A DNA stretch of 64,000 nt. Source: Clostridium liquoris. Its GTDB lineage: Bacteria; Bacillota; Clostridia; Clostridiales; Clostridiaceae. Made by a program: the position numbers and the translations under genes. Each line of letters begins with the position of its first letter. Position 1 is the first letter of the stretch. Below, piece by piece: positions 26,700 to 34,214 of the stretch. Location of the stretch: contig NZ_PVXO01000054.1 of assembly GCF_002995785.1 (NCBI RefSeq), positions 1 to 64,000 on the forward strand, given 5' to 3'. The notes under the pieces were generated by a model. That model saw only the letters and a program-made list of their open reading frames with translations. It was not told the DNA's origin and did no database searches.

Positions 26700-26894
26700 A
26701 TGAAAATAGATACTAATAACAATAACAATAATGATAATAATGTTTTCCCACAAATTGAGATATATGTAGGTATACAATCCATTCAATGTGAAGGCAGCCC
26801 ATCAATCTGTGTAGAATTTGATATAAGTCCTAGGGTATTTATTATTGCTTTAGCTCTGGCACAAATGGAGAAGAAGTGTGAAGAAGAAAAATAA
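26700..26894 (+). CDS. Small Asn-rich hypothetical protein
   Basis: The 64-residue protein follows GGGGATGA closely and begins MKIDTNNNNNNDNN, then IEIYVGIQSIQCEGSPSIC and a hydrophobic helix VFIIALALAQMEKKC. It has three cysteines. I do not recognise a family. The 12-bp spacing from the PLP enzyme suggests the two are co-translated, and cysteine content would fit a sulfur-transfer partner, but this is a guess. Confidence 0.6.
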   Translation: MKIDTNNNNNNDNNVFPQIEIYVGIQSIQCEGSPSICVEFDISPRVFIIALALAQMEKKCEEEK

Positions 26895-26944
26895 GGATTA
26901 TTATAAAAAGATTTAATAAAATGGCAAAAAGTTTATTAAAGGTA

Positions 26945-26973
26945 TTGACAAGGAAAAGAAATGCTAATATAAT
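26945..26973 (+). promoter_or_regulatory. Consensus sigma-A promoter for the met operon
   Basis: TTGACA at 26945-26950 and TATAAT at 26968-26973 are separated by exactly 17 bp. It lies about 37 bases before the first SAM-I aptamer and should drive the riboswitch-metNIQ transcript. Confidence 0.9.
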
Positions 26974-27009
26974 AAAAACATCATTTACAAATAATTTAAT
27001 ATTTTAGGA

Positions 27010-27164
27010 CTTATCAAGAGAGGTGGAGGGACTGGCCCGACGAAGCCCAGCAACCAGTATTATTTTAGGTAATACAAGGTGCTAATTCCAGCGGCATATA
27101 TGCCGAGAGATGAGGAGAGATTAGGTTATAAGCCTGAGGTTATCCTTAGGCTTTATTTATTTTC
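27010..27164 (+). ncRNA. SAM-I (S-box) riboswitch, first copy
   Basis: P1 is CTTATC at 27010-27015 paired with GATGAG at 27109-27114. The core AGAGAGGTGGAGGGACTGGC, AGCCCAGCAACC, and AAGGTGCTAATTCC are canonical S-box sequences, and the P4 hairpin GGCATATATGCC is intact. The expression platform is a terminator stem at 27131-27152, AGCCTGAGG with CCTTAGGCT, then T-rich DNA. High SAM should stabilise P1 and cause termination before the second copy. Confidence 0.95.
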
Positions 27165-27190
27165 ATTGCATAAAAAAACTAAATATAAAT

Positions 27191-27340
27191 CTTATCAAGA
27201 GAGGTGGAGGGACTGGCCCTATGAAACCCAGCAACCAGTATTATTTTAGATAATACAAGGTGCTAATTCCAACGGCATATATGCCGAGAGATGAGGATTA
27301 AAGGTTAGACCTGGGTTATCCTTAGGTCTATTTTTTTAAA
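27191..27340 (+). ncRNA. SAM-I (S-box) riboswitch, second copy
   Basis: It is nearly the same sequence as the first: CTTATC at 27191-27196 pairs with GATGAG at 27290-27295, and the core motifs are unchanged apart from CCTATGAAACCCAGCAACC and one or two base changes in P3/P4. Its own terminator is AGACCT with AGGTCT (27307-27329) followed by seven T. metN begins 25 bases later. Two complete aptamer-terminator units in series should give a tighter, more digital off-switch than one. Confidence 0.95.
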
Positions 27341-27361
27341 ATTTTTTAGGGGGGATTTAAG

Positions 27362-28318
27362 GTGATAGAAGTTAAAGATGTAAGCAAAAGTTTTCTGGAT
27401 ACTGCAGTGCTGCAAAAGGTTAGTATACATATAAATGAGGGAGAGATTTTTGGAATCATAGGAAGAAGTGGTGCCGGAAAATCTACATTATTAAGATGTT
27501 TAAATGGTCTAGAGGAATATGATGAAGGCAGTATAGTTGTAATGGGAAAAGAAGTAAAAAAACTAGACTTAAATGGCATAAGAGCTTTAAGAAAAGACAT
27601 GGGCATGATTTTTCAGAGTTTTAATTTACTTAATACAAAAAATGTATATGATAATGTGGCCCTTCCATTGGAGATATGGAAAAAGGATAAAAAATATATA
27701 AAAGATAGGGTAACGGAATTATTAAATTTAGTGGGATTAAGTGACAAAATAAAAAGCATGCCCAGAGAATTGAGTGGGGGACAAAAGCAAAGAGTAGCCA
27801 TTGCAAGAGCTTTAACTCTGGAACCTAAAATTCTTCTTTGTGATGAAGCAACCTCTGCATTAGATCCTGGAACCACAAAATCCATACTTGCATTAATAAA
27901 AGAGATCAATGAAAAATTAAACATAACAGTAGTGATGGTAACTCACCAAATGGAGGTTATTAAAGAAATATGCAATAGAGTTGCATTAATTGAGGATGGA
28001 GAAATAAAGATCTGTGGGTTAGTCAAGGACTTATTCTTAAGACCAGAAGGAGAACTAAAAAAATTGTTATGTGGAGATGAAGTTCTTCCTACTCAAGGGG
28101 TTAATATAAAAATTTTCTTTCCAGGGGAAGTAAGTGAAAACTCCATAATAACTTCTATGGCTCGAGAGTTAGATATGGATTTCTCCATAGTTTGGGGGAA
28201 ATTAGAAAACTTCAGACAAGAGGTACTAGGAAGCTTAATTATAAATGTGGAAGTAGGCCAAAGAGATAGAATATGCAATTATTTGGATAAGAAATCTATA
28301 GGCTGGGAGGTGATATAA
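27362..28318 (+). CDS. metN: Methionine ABC transporter ATPase MetN
   Basis: The GTG start follows AGGGGGG. The 318-residue protein has Walker A GRSGAGKST, Q-loop FQSFNLL, signature LSGGQKQR and Walker B ILLCDEATSALD. The C-terminal ~75 residues (VNIKIFFPGEVSENSIITSM, LGSLIINVEVG) form the NIL domain, which senses methionine and inhibits transport. It drives uptake of D/L-methionine with MetI and MetQ. It abuts metI with no gap, and the operon is under the tandem SAM-I riboswitches. Confidence 0.95.
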   Translation: MIEVKDVSKSFLDTAVLQKVSIHINEGEIFGIIGRSGAGKSTLLRCLNGLEEYDEGSIVVMGKEVKKLDLNGIRALRKDMGMIFQSFNLLNTKNVYDNVALPLEIWKKDKKYIKDRVTELLNLVGLSDKIKSMPRELSGGQKQRVAIARALTLEPKILLCDEATSALDPGTTKSILALIKEINEKLNITVVMVTHQMEVIKEICNRVALIEDGEIKICGLVKDLFLRPEGELKKLLCGDEVLPTQGVNIKIFFPGEVSENSIITSMARELDMDFSIVWGKLENFRQEVLGSLIINVEVGQRDRICNYLDKKSIGWEVI

Positions 28319-28960
28319 ATGATTAAAGAAATATTAATTCAAGGGTTAAAGGAAACAATCTTTATGGTATCATATTCCACATTGTTTGCAGTAATCATAG
28401 GCTTCGCATTGGCAATTATACTTATTCTTACAGATAAAAATGGTTTGAAACCTAATAAATTTATATACAGTTTATTGGATTTAATAATAAATGTACTAAG
28501 ATCCTTTCCATTTATCATACTTATGATTGCAATTATTCCATTTACTAGGTTCATTGTAGGGAAAAGTATAGGAACAACAGCGGCCATAGTACCATTAACC
28601 ATTGGAGCTGCTCCTTTTGCTGCCAGAGTAATTGAATCTGCACTAAAGGAAGTTGACCCTGGACTTATTGAAGCTGCTAAATCCTTTGGGGCAACTACTA
28701 CTCAAATACTATTTAAGGTTATGGTAAAGGAAGCTTTCCCTTCTATTATAAGAGGGATAATTTTAACCATAATTAACTTAATTGGATACTCTGCTATGGC
28801 TGGTGCTGTCGGAGGAGGAGGATTAGGAGATGTGGCTATAACATATGGTTATAATCGATTTAAAACAGACATTATGGTGTACACCGTAATACTCTTAATA
28901 ATACTTGTTCAATTTATTCAAAGTGCTGGAAATGTTTTATATAAAAATTTAAATAAATAA
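28319..28960 (+). CDS. metI: Methionine ABC transporter permease MetI
   Basis: The 213-residue inner-membrane permease has five hydrophobic segments and the binding-protein-dependent transport signature EAAKSFGATTTQILFKVMVKEA (EAA loop). AGGAGG-like GGGAGGTGATATAA overlaps the end of metN, so translation is coupled. It forms the channel of the MetNIQ importer. Confidence 0.95.
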   Translation: MIKEILIQGLKETIFMVSYSTLFAVIIGFALAIILILTDKNGLKPNKFIYSLLDLIINVLRSFPFIILMIAIIPFTRFIVGKSIGTTAAIVPLTIGAAPFAARVIESALKEVDPGLIEAAKSFGATTTQILFKVMVKEAFPSIIRGIILTIINLIGYSAMAGAVGGGGLGDVAITYGYNRFKTDIMVYTVILLIILVQFIQSAGNVLYKNLNK

Positions 28961-28978
28961 TTTAAGGGGGTTCTTAAT

Positions 28979-29803
28979 ATGAAAAAATTATCATTATTAT
29001 TAACAGCAGTTTTATTAACAGTAGGATTAACAGGTTGTGGCGGAGGAAAAACTCAGAGTATAGGAGCAAAAAGTGAAGGGGAAAAAGTTAAAAAGGAAAT
29101 TGTAGTTGGAGCTTCACCATCTCCACATAAGGAGATATTAGAAAAGGCTGGCGAAATACTTAAAAAAGAGGGATATGATTTAAAAATTGTAGAGTTCACA
29201 GATTATCAGTTACCAAATACAGCTCTTGCAGAAAAACAGCTGGATGCAAACTTTTTTCAGCATGTTCCATTTCTAAAGAAAACCATAGAGGAAAAGAAAT
29301 TAGATTTAGATTATACAGTTAAGGTTCATATTGAGCCAATGGGATTATATTCAAAGAAAATTAAGGATATAAAGGAACTTAAGGATGGAGCAGAAATTGC
29401 AATTCCCAATGATCCAACCAATGGTGGGAGAGCACTTAAAGTATTAGAAAGTGCTGGACTTATAAAATTAAAAGATGGGGAACTTTTGACAAAGCTTGAT
29501 ATAACTGAAAATAAAAAAGGATTAAAAATCACAGAAATCGATGCTCCTCAGCTTCCAAGAATACTTGAAGATGTAGATGCAGCAGTTATAAACACTAATT
29601 TTGCAATTGAGGCTGGATTGAATCCAACTAAGGATGCCATTGTTATTGAGTCCAAGGATTCACCTTATGCTAATGTACTAGCTGTAAGAAAAGAGGACAA
29701 GGATAAAGATTACATTCAGGCATTATCAAAGGCTTTAACTTCACCAGAAGTTAAAAAATTTATAGAAGAAAAATATAAAGGAAGCATAGTGCCTGCTTTC
29801 TAA
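28979..29803 (+). CDS. metQ: Methionine-binding lipoprotein MetQ
   Basis: The 274-residue protein starts with a lipoprotein signal peptide MKKLSLLLTAVLLTVGLTGC, Cys20 being the lipidated residue. The mature domain is of the NlpA/MetQ type: VGASPSPHKEILE, DYQLPNTALAEKQLDANFFQH and PNDPTNGGRALKVLESAGLI. It captures methionine outside the membrane for MetNI. It is the last gene of the riboswitch-controlled operon, followed by a small terminator hairpin. Confidence 0.95.
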   Translation: MKKLSLLLTAVLLTVGLTGCGGGKTQSIGAKSEGEKVKKEIVVGASPSPHKEILEKAGEILKKEGYDLKIVEFTDYQLPNTALAEKQLDANFFQHVPFLKKTIEEKKLDLDYTVKVHIEPMGLYSKKIKDIKELKDGAEIAIPNDPTNGGRALKVLESAGLIKLKDGELLTKLDITENKKGLKITEIDAPQLPRILEDVDAAVINTNFAIEAGLNPTKDAIVIESKDSPYANVLAVRKEDKDKDYIQALSKALTSPEVKKFIEEKYKGSIVPAF

Positions 29804-29808
29804 AAGCC

Positions 29809-29829
29809 CAATAAAGTCTTTCTTTATTG
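29809..29829 (+). terminator. Short hairpin after metQ
   Basis: CAATAAAG at 29809-29816 pairs perfectly with CTTTATTG at 29822-29829 around a 5-nt loop, followed by TATAATTTTA. The T run is broken, so it is a modest terminator. Confidence 0.55.
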
Positions 29830-29972
29830 TATAATTTTAGGAATATAGTTATAATTAAAGTGGTTATGTATGCAAATGCTATTTTTGATACAAAAATTAA
29901 AGAAATAATTTGCAAACCGCTTTAATTAGAAATTATCCAAATTTTAATAATCTTGAAAGAAGGTGATTAGTT

Positions 29973-30068
29973 ATGGATGCTGAACCTAGTCCTGAGTGGG
30001 TTAAAGAAATTTTAAAGAAAATAATGCATACCATAACTAGAAAAGGTATGGTGATGTCTAGGGGATGA
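29973..30068 (+). CDS. Tiny ORF upstream of mgtE
   Basis: The 31-codon frame encodes MDAEPSPEWVKEILKKIMHT and ends TRKGMVMSRG. AGAAGGTGAT precedes the ATG with good spacing, and the stop codon TGA is five bases before the mgtE start within the sequence GGGGATGAGGTAG that supplies the mgtE binding site. It could be a leader peptide coupling to mgtE or a real small amphipathic protein. I recognise no family. Confidence 0.45.
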   Translation: MDAEPSPEWVKEILKKIMHTITRKGMVMSRG

Positions 30069-30073
30069 GGTAG

Positions 30074-31417
30074 ATGAAAAAAGAATTAGAAGAAATATTA
30101 CAGTTAATTCATGAAAAAAAGTTTACAGAAGTAAGGGAAAAGATTATAAATTTTAACCCTGTAAATATTGCAGAACTGATAGAAGATCTAGAACTCTCGG
30201 AAACCATTTTAATATTTAGAATGCTGCCTAAGGACTTAGCAGCAGATGTATTTAATTATATTAGTAATGAATCCCAGGGAAAAATCATTTCTTCAATTAC
30301 CAGTAATGAACTGCAGTATATTATGGATGAACTTTTCTTTGACGATATGATAGACCTATTAGAGGAAATGCCTTCAAAGGTTGTAAAGGAGATACTAAAG
30401 TATTCAAATGTAGAGGAAAGAAAGCTTATAAATGAATTCTTAAATTATCCAGAGTATTCAGCAGGAAGTCTGATGACTATAGAGTATGTAGATTTAAAGA
30501 AGAACATGACAGTAATGCAGGCAATAGAACATATAAAAGCCACTGGAGTAAATAAGGAAACCATATATACCTGTTATGTTATAGATGAAAAAAGAAAGTT
30601 AGAGGGCATAATATCTCTGAGAAATTTAATACTAAGTGATTACGATTTAAAAGTTGGAGACATAATGGAAAAAGACATAGTCTATGTAAATACCCATCAG
30701 GATCAGGAAGAGGTAGCTAATGCATTTAAAAAGTATGACTTAATTGCGGTTCCAGTAGTGGACATGGAGGACAGGCTTACCGGAATTATAACCATAGATG
30801 ATATAGTAGATGTAATAGATCAGGAAAATACCGAAGACTTTCAAAAAATGGCAGCTATATCTCCATCTGAAAAAGAGTATTTGGATACAGGAGTGTGGAC
30901 TTTAGCTAAAAATAGACTTATGTGGTTAGTAATACTTATGGTATCTGCTACTTTTACTGGAAATATAATAAAGAAGTTTGAAGATGTGTTACAATCAGTA
31001 GTGCTTTTAACAGCTTTTATACCAATGCTTATGGATACAGGAGGTAATGCAGGTTCCCAATCTGCCACCCTAGTAATAAGAAGTATTGCACTGGGTGAAA
31101 TTCAAGGTAAGGATACTTTAAGGGTTATATGGAAGGAATTAAGAGTAAGTTTAATAGTGGGCGTATGTTTATCTTCAATAAATTTTCTTAGAATATACTT
31201 TTTGGAAAAGGTTCCATTCTATATATCCCTAACTGTTTGCATAACCTTATTTTGTACAGTAGTGCTGGCTAAAGTTGTAGGGGCAATTCTTCCTATGTTA
31301 GCTAAAAAACTTAAGTTGGATCCAGCTATTATGGCAAGCCCACTAATAACTACAGTTGTAGATGCAGCTTCATTGATGATATACTTTAGCGTTGCTAGAT
31401 TTTTATTAGGAATATAG
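30074..31417 (+). CDS. mgtE: Magnesium transporter MgtE
   Basis: The 447-residue protein has an N-terminal MgtE_N superhelix (residues 1-125, LIEDLELSETILIFRMLP), two CBS domains (about 130-255, DYDLKVGDIMEKDIVYV and ITIDDIVDVIDQEN), a plug helix and a five-helix channel (RLMWLVILMVSATFTGNII, FIPMLMDTGGNAGSQSATLVIRS). The MDTGGNAGSQ loop is the pore motif of MgtE Mg2+ channels. The N and CBS domains close the pore when cytosolic Mg2+ is high. No M-box is seen upstream. Confidence 0.95.
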   Translation: MKKELEEILQLIHEKKFTEVREKIINFNPVNIAELIEDLELSETILIFRMLPKDLAADVFNYISNESQGKIISSITSNELQYIMDELFFDDMIDLLEEMPSKVVKEILKYSNVEERKLINEFLNYPEYSAGSLMTIEYVDLKKNMTVMQAIEHIKATGVNKETIYTCYVIDEKRKLEGIISLRNLILSDYDLKVGDIMEKDIVYVNTHQDQEEVANAFKKYDLIAVPVVDMEDRLTGIITIDDIVDVIDQENTEDFQKMAAISPSEKEYLDTGVWTLAKNRLMWLVILMVSATFTGNIIKKFEDVLQSVVLLTAFIPMLMDTGGNAGSQSATLVIRSIALGEIQGKDTLRVIWKELRVSLIVGVCLSSINFLRIYFLEKVPFYISLTVCITLFCTVVLAKVVGAILPMLAKKLKLDPAIMASPLITTVVDAASLMIYFSVARFLLGI

Positions 31418-31487
31418 AATAATGGAAAGTATAAACACTCCAATTTTGGATAATCTATTTATGATAACTTGTTAAAGGAGTGATAAT

Positions 31488-31616
31488 ATGGCTACGAAAG
31501 GCGAAAAGAAAAAGAAAAATGATAATAAAACTAAAAATCCTAAATCAGCAAATCCTATAACCATGGATGTGGATCCTAACATGCATAAACCAACAAAAGG
31601 TATGCCAAGGGTATAA
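31488..31616 (+). CDS. Small basic hypothetical protein
   Basis: The 42-residue ORF has AAAGGAGTGATAAT before its ATG. It begins MATKGEKKKKNDNKTKNP and ends NMHKPTKGMPRV, so it is very hydrophilic and lysine-rich without predicted secondary structure. The strong binding site and location 70 bp behind mgtE support translation. No family is recognised; such short basic proteins occur in spore-formers, but nothing here proves a spore role. Confidence 0.5.
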   Translation: MATKGEKKKKNDNKTKNPKSANPITMDVDPNMHKPTKGMPRV

Positions 31617-31734
31617 CTGTCATTTTTTACTTTATAGAGATATAGTCATCATTCTTAAAATAAACCTTATGTACTATTTTAGGAAATTAAGCCGAGAATC
31701 CTCTCTTTTTCAAAGGAGAGATGAAAGGCTGTTT

Positions 31735-31771
31735 ATAAGCACTATATGTTAAGAATATAGTGCTTATTTTT
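31735..31771 (+). terminator. Strong terminator hairpin adjoining the intron remnant
   Basis: ATAAGCACTATAT and ATATAGTGCTTAT make a perfect 13-bp stem around GTTAAGA and run into five T. The group II intron remnant begins one base after the T run, which is the insertion habit of bacterial group IIC introns. Confidence 0.8.
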
Positions 31772-31772
31772 A

Positions 31773-32022
31773 GTGTGCCCAGTATGAGCGATAGCTTGGT
31801 GGTGAAAGTCCACTATGGGGGTTGATAGCACTAACCATTAGCCTACGGCAAGGGTGCCCATCATACCTTAACTAATAAATATCTTAAAAGTATAGGCTTA
31901 GTTTCTATATCTGAAATATATTCATCAAAACATTAATTTCTATTGAACCGCCGTGTACCGAACGGTACGCACGGTGGTGTGAGAGGTCGCTGAATAAAAT
32001 AATTATTCAGCTCCTACTCGAT
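31773..32022 (+). mobile_element. Group II intron remnant lacking its ORF
   Basis: The 5' part (about 31773-31865) begins GTGTGCCCAGTATGAGCG, followed by GGTGGTGAAAGTCCACTATG and GCCTACGGCAAGGGTGCCC, typical of domain I of bacterial group II introns. Roughly 75 bases of AT-rich filler follow. Then GAACCGCCGTGTACCGAACG with CGTACGCACGGTGGTG (31944-31978) makes a domain V hairpin, and GAGAGGTCGCTGAA with TTCAGCTCCTACTCGAT (31980-32022) makes domain VI with the usual 3' end. The reverse-transcriptase ORF and most of domains II-IV are missing, so it cannot move on its own. Splicing is unlikely. Confidence 0.7.
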
Positions 32023-32295
32023 TTGAACATATTGTAATTTATGCTATACTAATGGAAGTTATGCCGGATCATGTGCATATTTTTGTATCAGCACATCCTA
32101 AAATAGCACCTTCATATATAGTTAAGATGGCTAAAAGGGATAAGTGCTAGGAAACTATTTAGTAAATATCCAGAGCTGCAAAAACAGCTGTATAATGGGC
32201 ACCTATGGAATAGCTCATTTTATATTGAAACTATAGGCTCTATATCCGAGGACACTATTAAAAAGTATATTGAATTGCAAAAGGAAAGGGGATAG
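32023..32295 (+). pseudogene. tnpA: IS200/IS605 TnpA remnant (Y1 transposase)
   Basis: The sequence directly after the intron end encodes EVMPDHVHIFVSAHPKIAPS, containing the HUH-family-like HVH motif, then IVKMAK. A one-base frameshift near 32140 leads to GISARKLFSKYPELQKQLYN, GHLWNSSFYIETIG and a normal C-terminus KYIELQKERG. The N-terminal ~50 residues are absent, replaced by the intron remnant. The putative catalytic Tyr in SSFYIETIG is still coded. It precedes tnpB by seven bases, the natural IS605 order. Confidence 0.8.
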
Positions 32296-32301
32296 CTCTA
32301 G

Positions 32302-33459
32302 GTGAAACGTGTTATAAGTTTTGTATTAAAGCCTAATAAAAACCAACAAATTATTCTAGGCTGCTTAACTTACGCTTCCTCTAAATTATGGAACATAGCA
32401 AACTATGAGCGAAAAAATTGGGTTAAAGAAAGTGGGCTAGAGTATCCTAATTGGTTTAAGCAAAAGAAAGAACTTAAAAACCATTTTTGGTACAAAAACT
32501 TACCATTTCAAAGTGCTCAAGAGGTGTTAAAACAACTGAATGAAAGTTGGAAATCGTTCTATACTTTAAAGAAGACAGGCGGTGTAGGAAATCCTAAGCC
32601 ACCGAAATTTAAACACTCAAAATTTAATGTGAGATATTTAAACAAAGGGTTTAAGTGTTTAGAAAACAGCATAAGACTTTCTATACCTAAACAGTTACAA
32701 AACTATTTGAAAGAAAGGTTTAGTATAACTGATAAGTTCTTAAATATTGCTTGTCCCAAAGAAATACATGGTATTCCTAAGATAATAGAGATTATTCCAC
32801 AAGCCAATAAATCTTATAGTATTAATATTATTGTAGATTTACCTGATGTTAATTTAAAAGCAGATAACAGTATTTATATGAGTATAGATCTTGGTATAAA
32901 TAACCTTATGGCCGCTTATCTATCTACTGGGGAAACTTTCATAATATCTGGCAGACAGATATTAAGCATTAATAACTATTTTGATAAAAAAACAGCTTAT
33001 TGTCAAGGAATATCAGATAGTCAGCAAAGTGCGAAAGGAATACAATACCCTAAGAAAAGTAAAAGGGTTAAGCAGCTCTATATAAAAAGAGCCAAGCAAA
33101 TTGATCACGTACTGCATACAGCTACTAAAAGAGTAATGGATATTGCTGAACAGTATAATGTATGCAAAATCATCATAGGTGATATAACAAATATACGTGA
33201 TAATAAGGATCTTGGTAATACAACTAATCAAAAATTCCACAAATGGCCTTTCAAAAAAATAAGCGACAAGCTTACTTATAAAGCAGAACAACAAGGTATA
33301 GCAATAGAAAGGCAGGAAGAAAGTTACACTAGTCAGTGCAGCCCCCATGCAGAAAAGGTATCAAAAGAATATGCTGTAAAATCTAATAGAAAGCATAGAG
33401 GTTTGTATAAAGAAGGTGCACAAATCTATAATGCAGAAGGCGTTAACAGTTTTAAATAA
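32302..33459 (+). pseudogene. tnpB: IS605-type TnpB, C-terminally broken
   Basis: From GTG 32302 the frame encodes a TnpB (OrfB_IS605): N-terminal HTH region, RuvC-I YMSIDLGINNLMAAY with the catalytic Asp, the ribonuclease segment VCKIIIGDITNIR, and the region YTSQCSPHAEKVSKEYA. The expected end, YNADAVGAYNILRK, breaks off as IYNAEGVNSFK then stop, so the last RuvC Asp-containing segment is lost and the frame runs into acetyltransferase-like DNA. TnpB is an RNA-guided nuclease that preserves the transposon; this copy should be inactive. Confidence 0.8.
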
Positions 33460-33607
33460 GGATTATCCAGTATTACGATTATTTGTAACTTTAGGAAATG
33501 CCTCTGAATCAATTTATTATGGATTAGGGTTTGTTACAGGGGTTGAATTTAAAAAATTATATATACCTGCACTACAAAAAACAGCAAGTAAAAATTTTAA
33601 AGTTTAG
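33434..33607 (+). pseudogene. GNAT acetyltransferase C-terminal fragment
   Basis: A frame different from tnpB encodes QKALTVLNKDYPVLRLFVTL, then GNASESIYYGLGFVTGVEF and KKLYIPAL, the last strands and helix of a GNAT N-acetyltransferase (the N-x-x-S/A-xx-xY-xxLGF pattern). The acetyl-CoA binding region is missing, and the 5' side is fused to the end of tnpB around 33430-33440. It looks like the remainder of a host gene interrupted or deleted by the IS605 element. Confidence 0.7.
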
Positions 33608-33667
33608 AAGGTAACTAACAGTTACAAATAAGTTATAAAAGGTTATAAAACATTAATAAAATTTATT

Positions 33668-33742
33668 GGGCAATCATCAGGTAGCCTCGAAAAAAGTAAA
33701 CTTCAACGACTATCCTATAATGTGAGTACACTACAAGTGGGC
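33668..33742 (+). other. Group I intron core remnant (IStron-like)
   Basis: GGGCAATCATCAGGTAGCCT is followed by CTTCAACGACTATCC, then GAGTA and CAAGTG in the order and spacing seen in the P7-P3-P8 region of subgroup IA2 introns such as T4 td. The matching 5' domains and the final S strand are not recognisable nearby. Because tnpB-like coding sequence follows at once, it is best read as the remains of an IStron, a group I intron fused to an IS605 element. It is too incomplete to splice. Confidence 0.5.
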
Positions 33743-34009
33743 TGAATTTAACAATACAATTAAAAGGCATAGCAAATATATATGGTTAAAGGAGGTATCT
33801 GCTCAAGTTACACAACATGCTTTTATGTTAGATATGATGCAGTTAAATTTAAAGACGGAATGGTAAATATAGAGAAGATAGGTAAAGTCAAATATAAAAC
33901 TAATTGCGATATACCTAATCTGCCCAAATATATTAATCCTAAATGCTATTTTGGGTATTTAACATTAAGCTTTGAACACAACGAAAACCAAGTTGAGTTA
34001 AATTATTAG
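33726..34009 (+). pseudogene. tnpB: Second TnpB remnant (N-terminal region)
   Basis: One frame (from about 33726) reads YKWAEFNNTIKRHSKYIWLK then EVSAQVTQHAFMLDMMQL, matching the helical N-terminal region of TnpB (WLKEVxSQxxQQ). After a shift, the frame from 33782 reads YDAVKFKDGMVNIEKIGKVK and PKCYFGYLTLSFEHN, the wedge-domain strands, and stops just before RuvC-I would start. The rest is deleted. It follows the group I intron core remnant. Confidence 0.65.
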
Positions 34010-34080
34010 TTTATCTTTATTGTTTCTAATATCAGCTGGAGCTTTAGAAACTATAAAAGTTATATCTAGCACATTGCCCT

Positions 34081-34209
34081 TTACTGTTTCCAATAAGTAT
34101 TATTAAATTCGTCAACTTGGCCTTTTGTATAATATCCTTTCTCAACACAAAACTGAAATAAATCTGCTGCTGACTCTAATTCTTCTAAGTTTTGACTTAT
34201 AAAACGATA
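34081..34209 (-). other. Short unassigned reading-frame remnant
   Basis: On the minus strand a 42-codon frame without a standard start encodes SQNLEELESAADLFQFCVEK then GYYTKGQVDEFNNTYWKQ. It looks like coding sequence but has no start codon, binding site or family that I can name. It lies downstream of the alaX pseudogene and may be another broken gene. Confidence 0.3.
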
Positions 34210-34214
34210 TTAAA

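Noticed and set aside
29830-30073. M-box (magnesium) riboswitch before mgtE
   Set aside because: No recognisable M-box core blocks are present in the 240-bp gap, which instead holds a tiny ORF.
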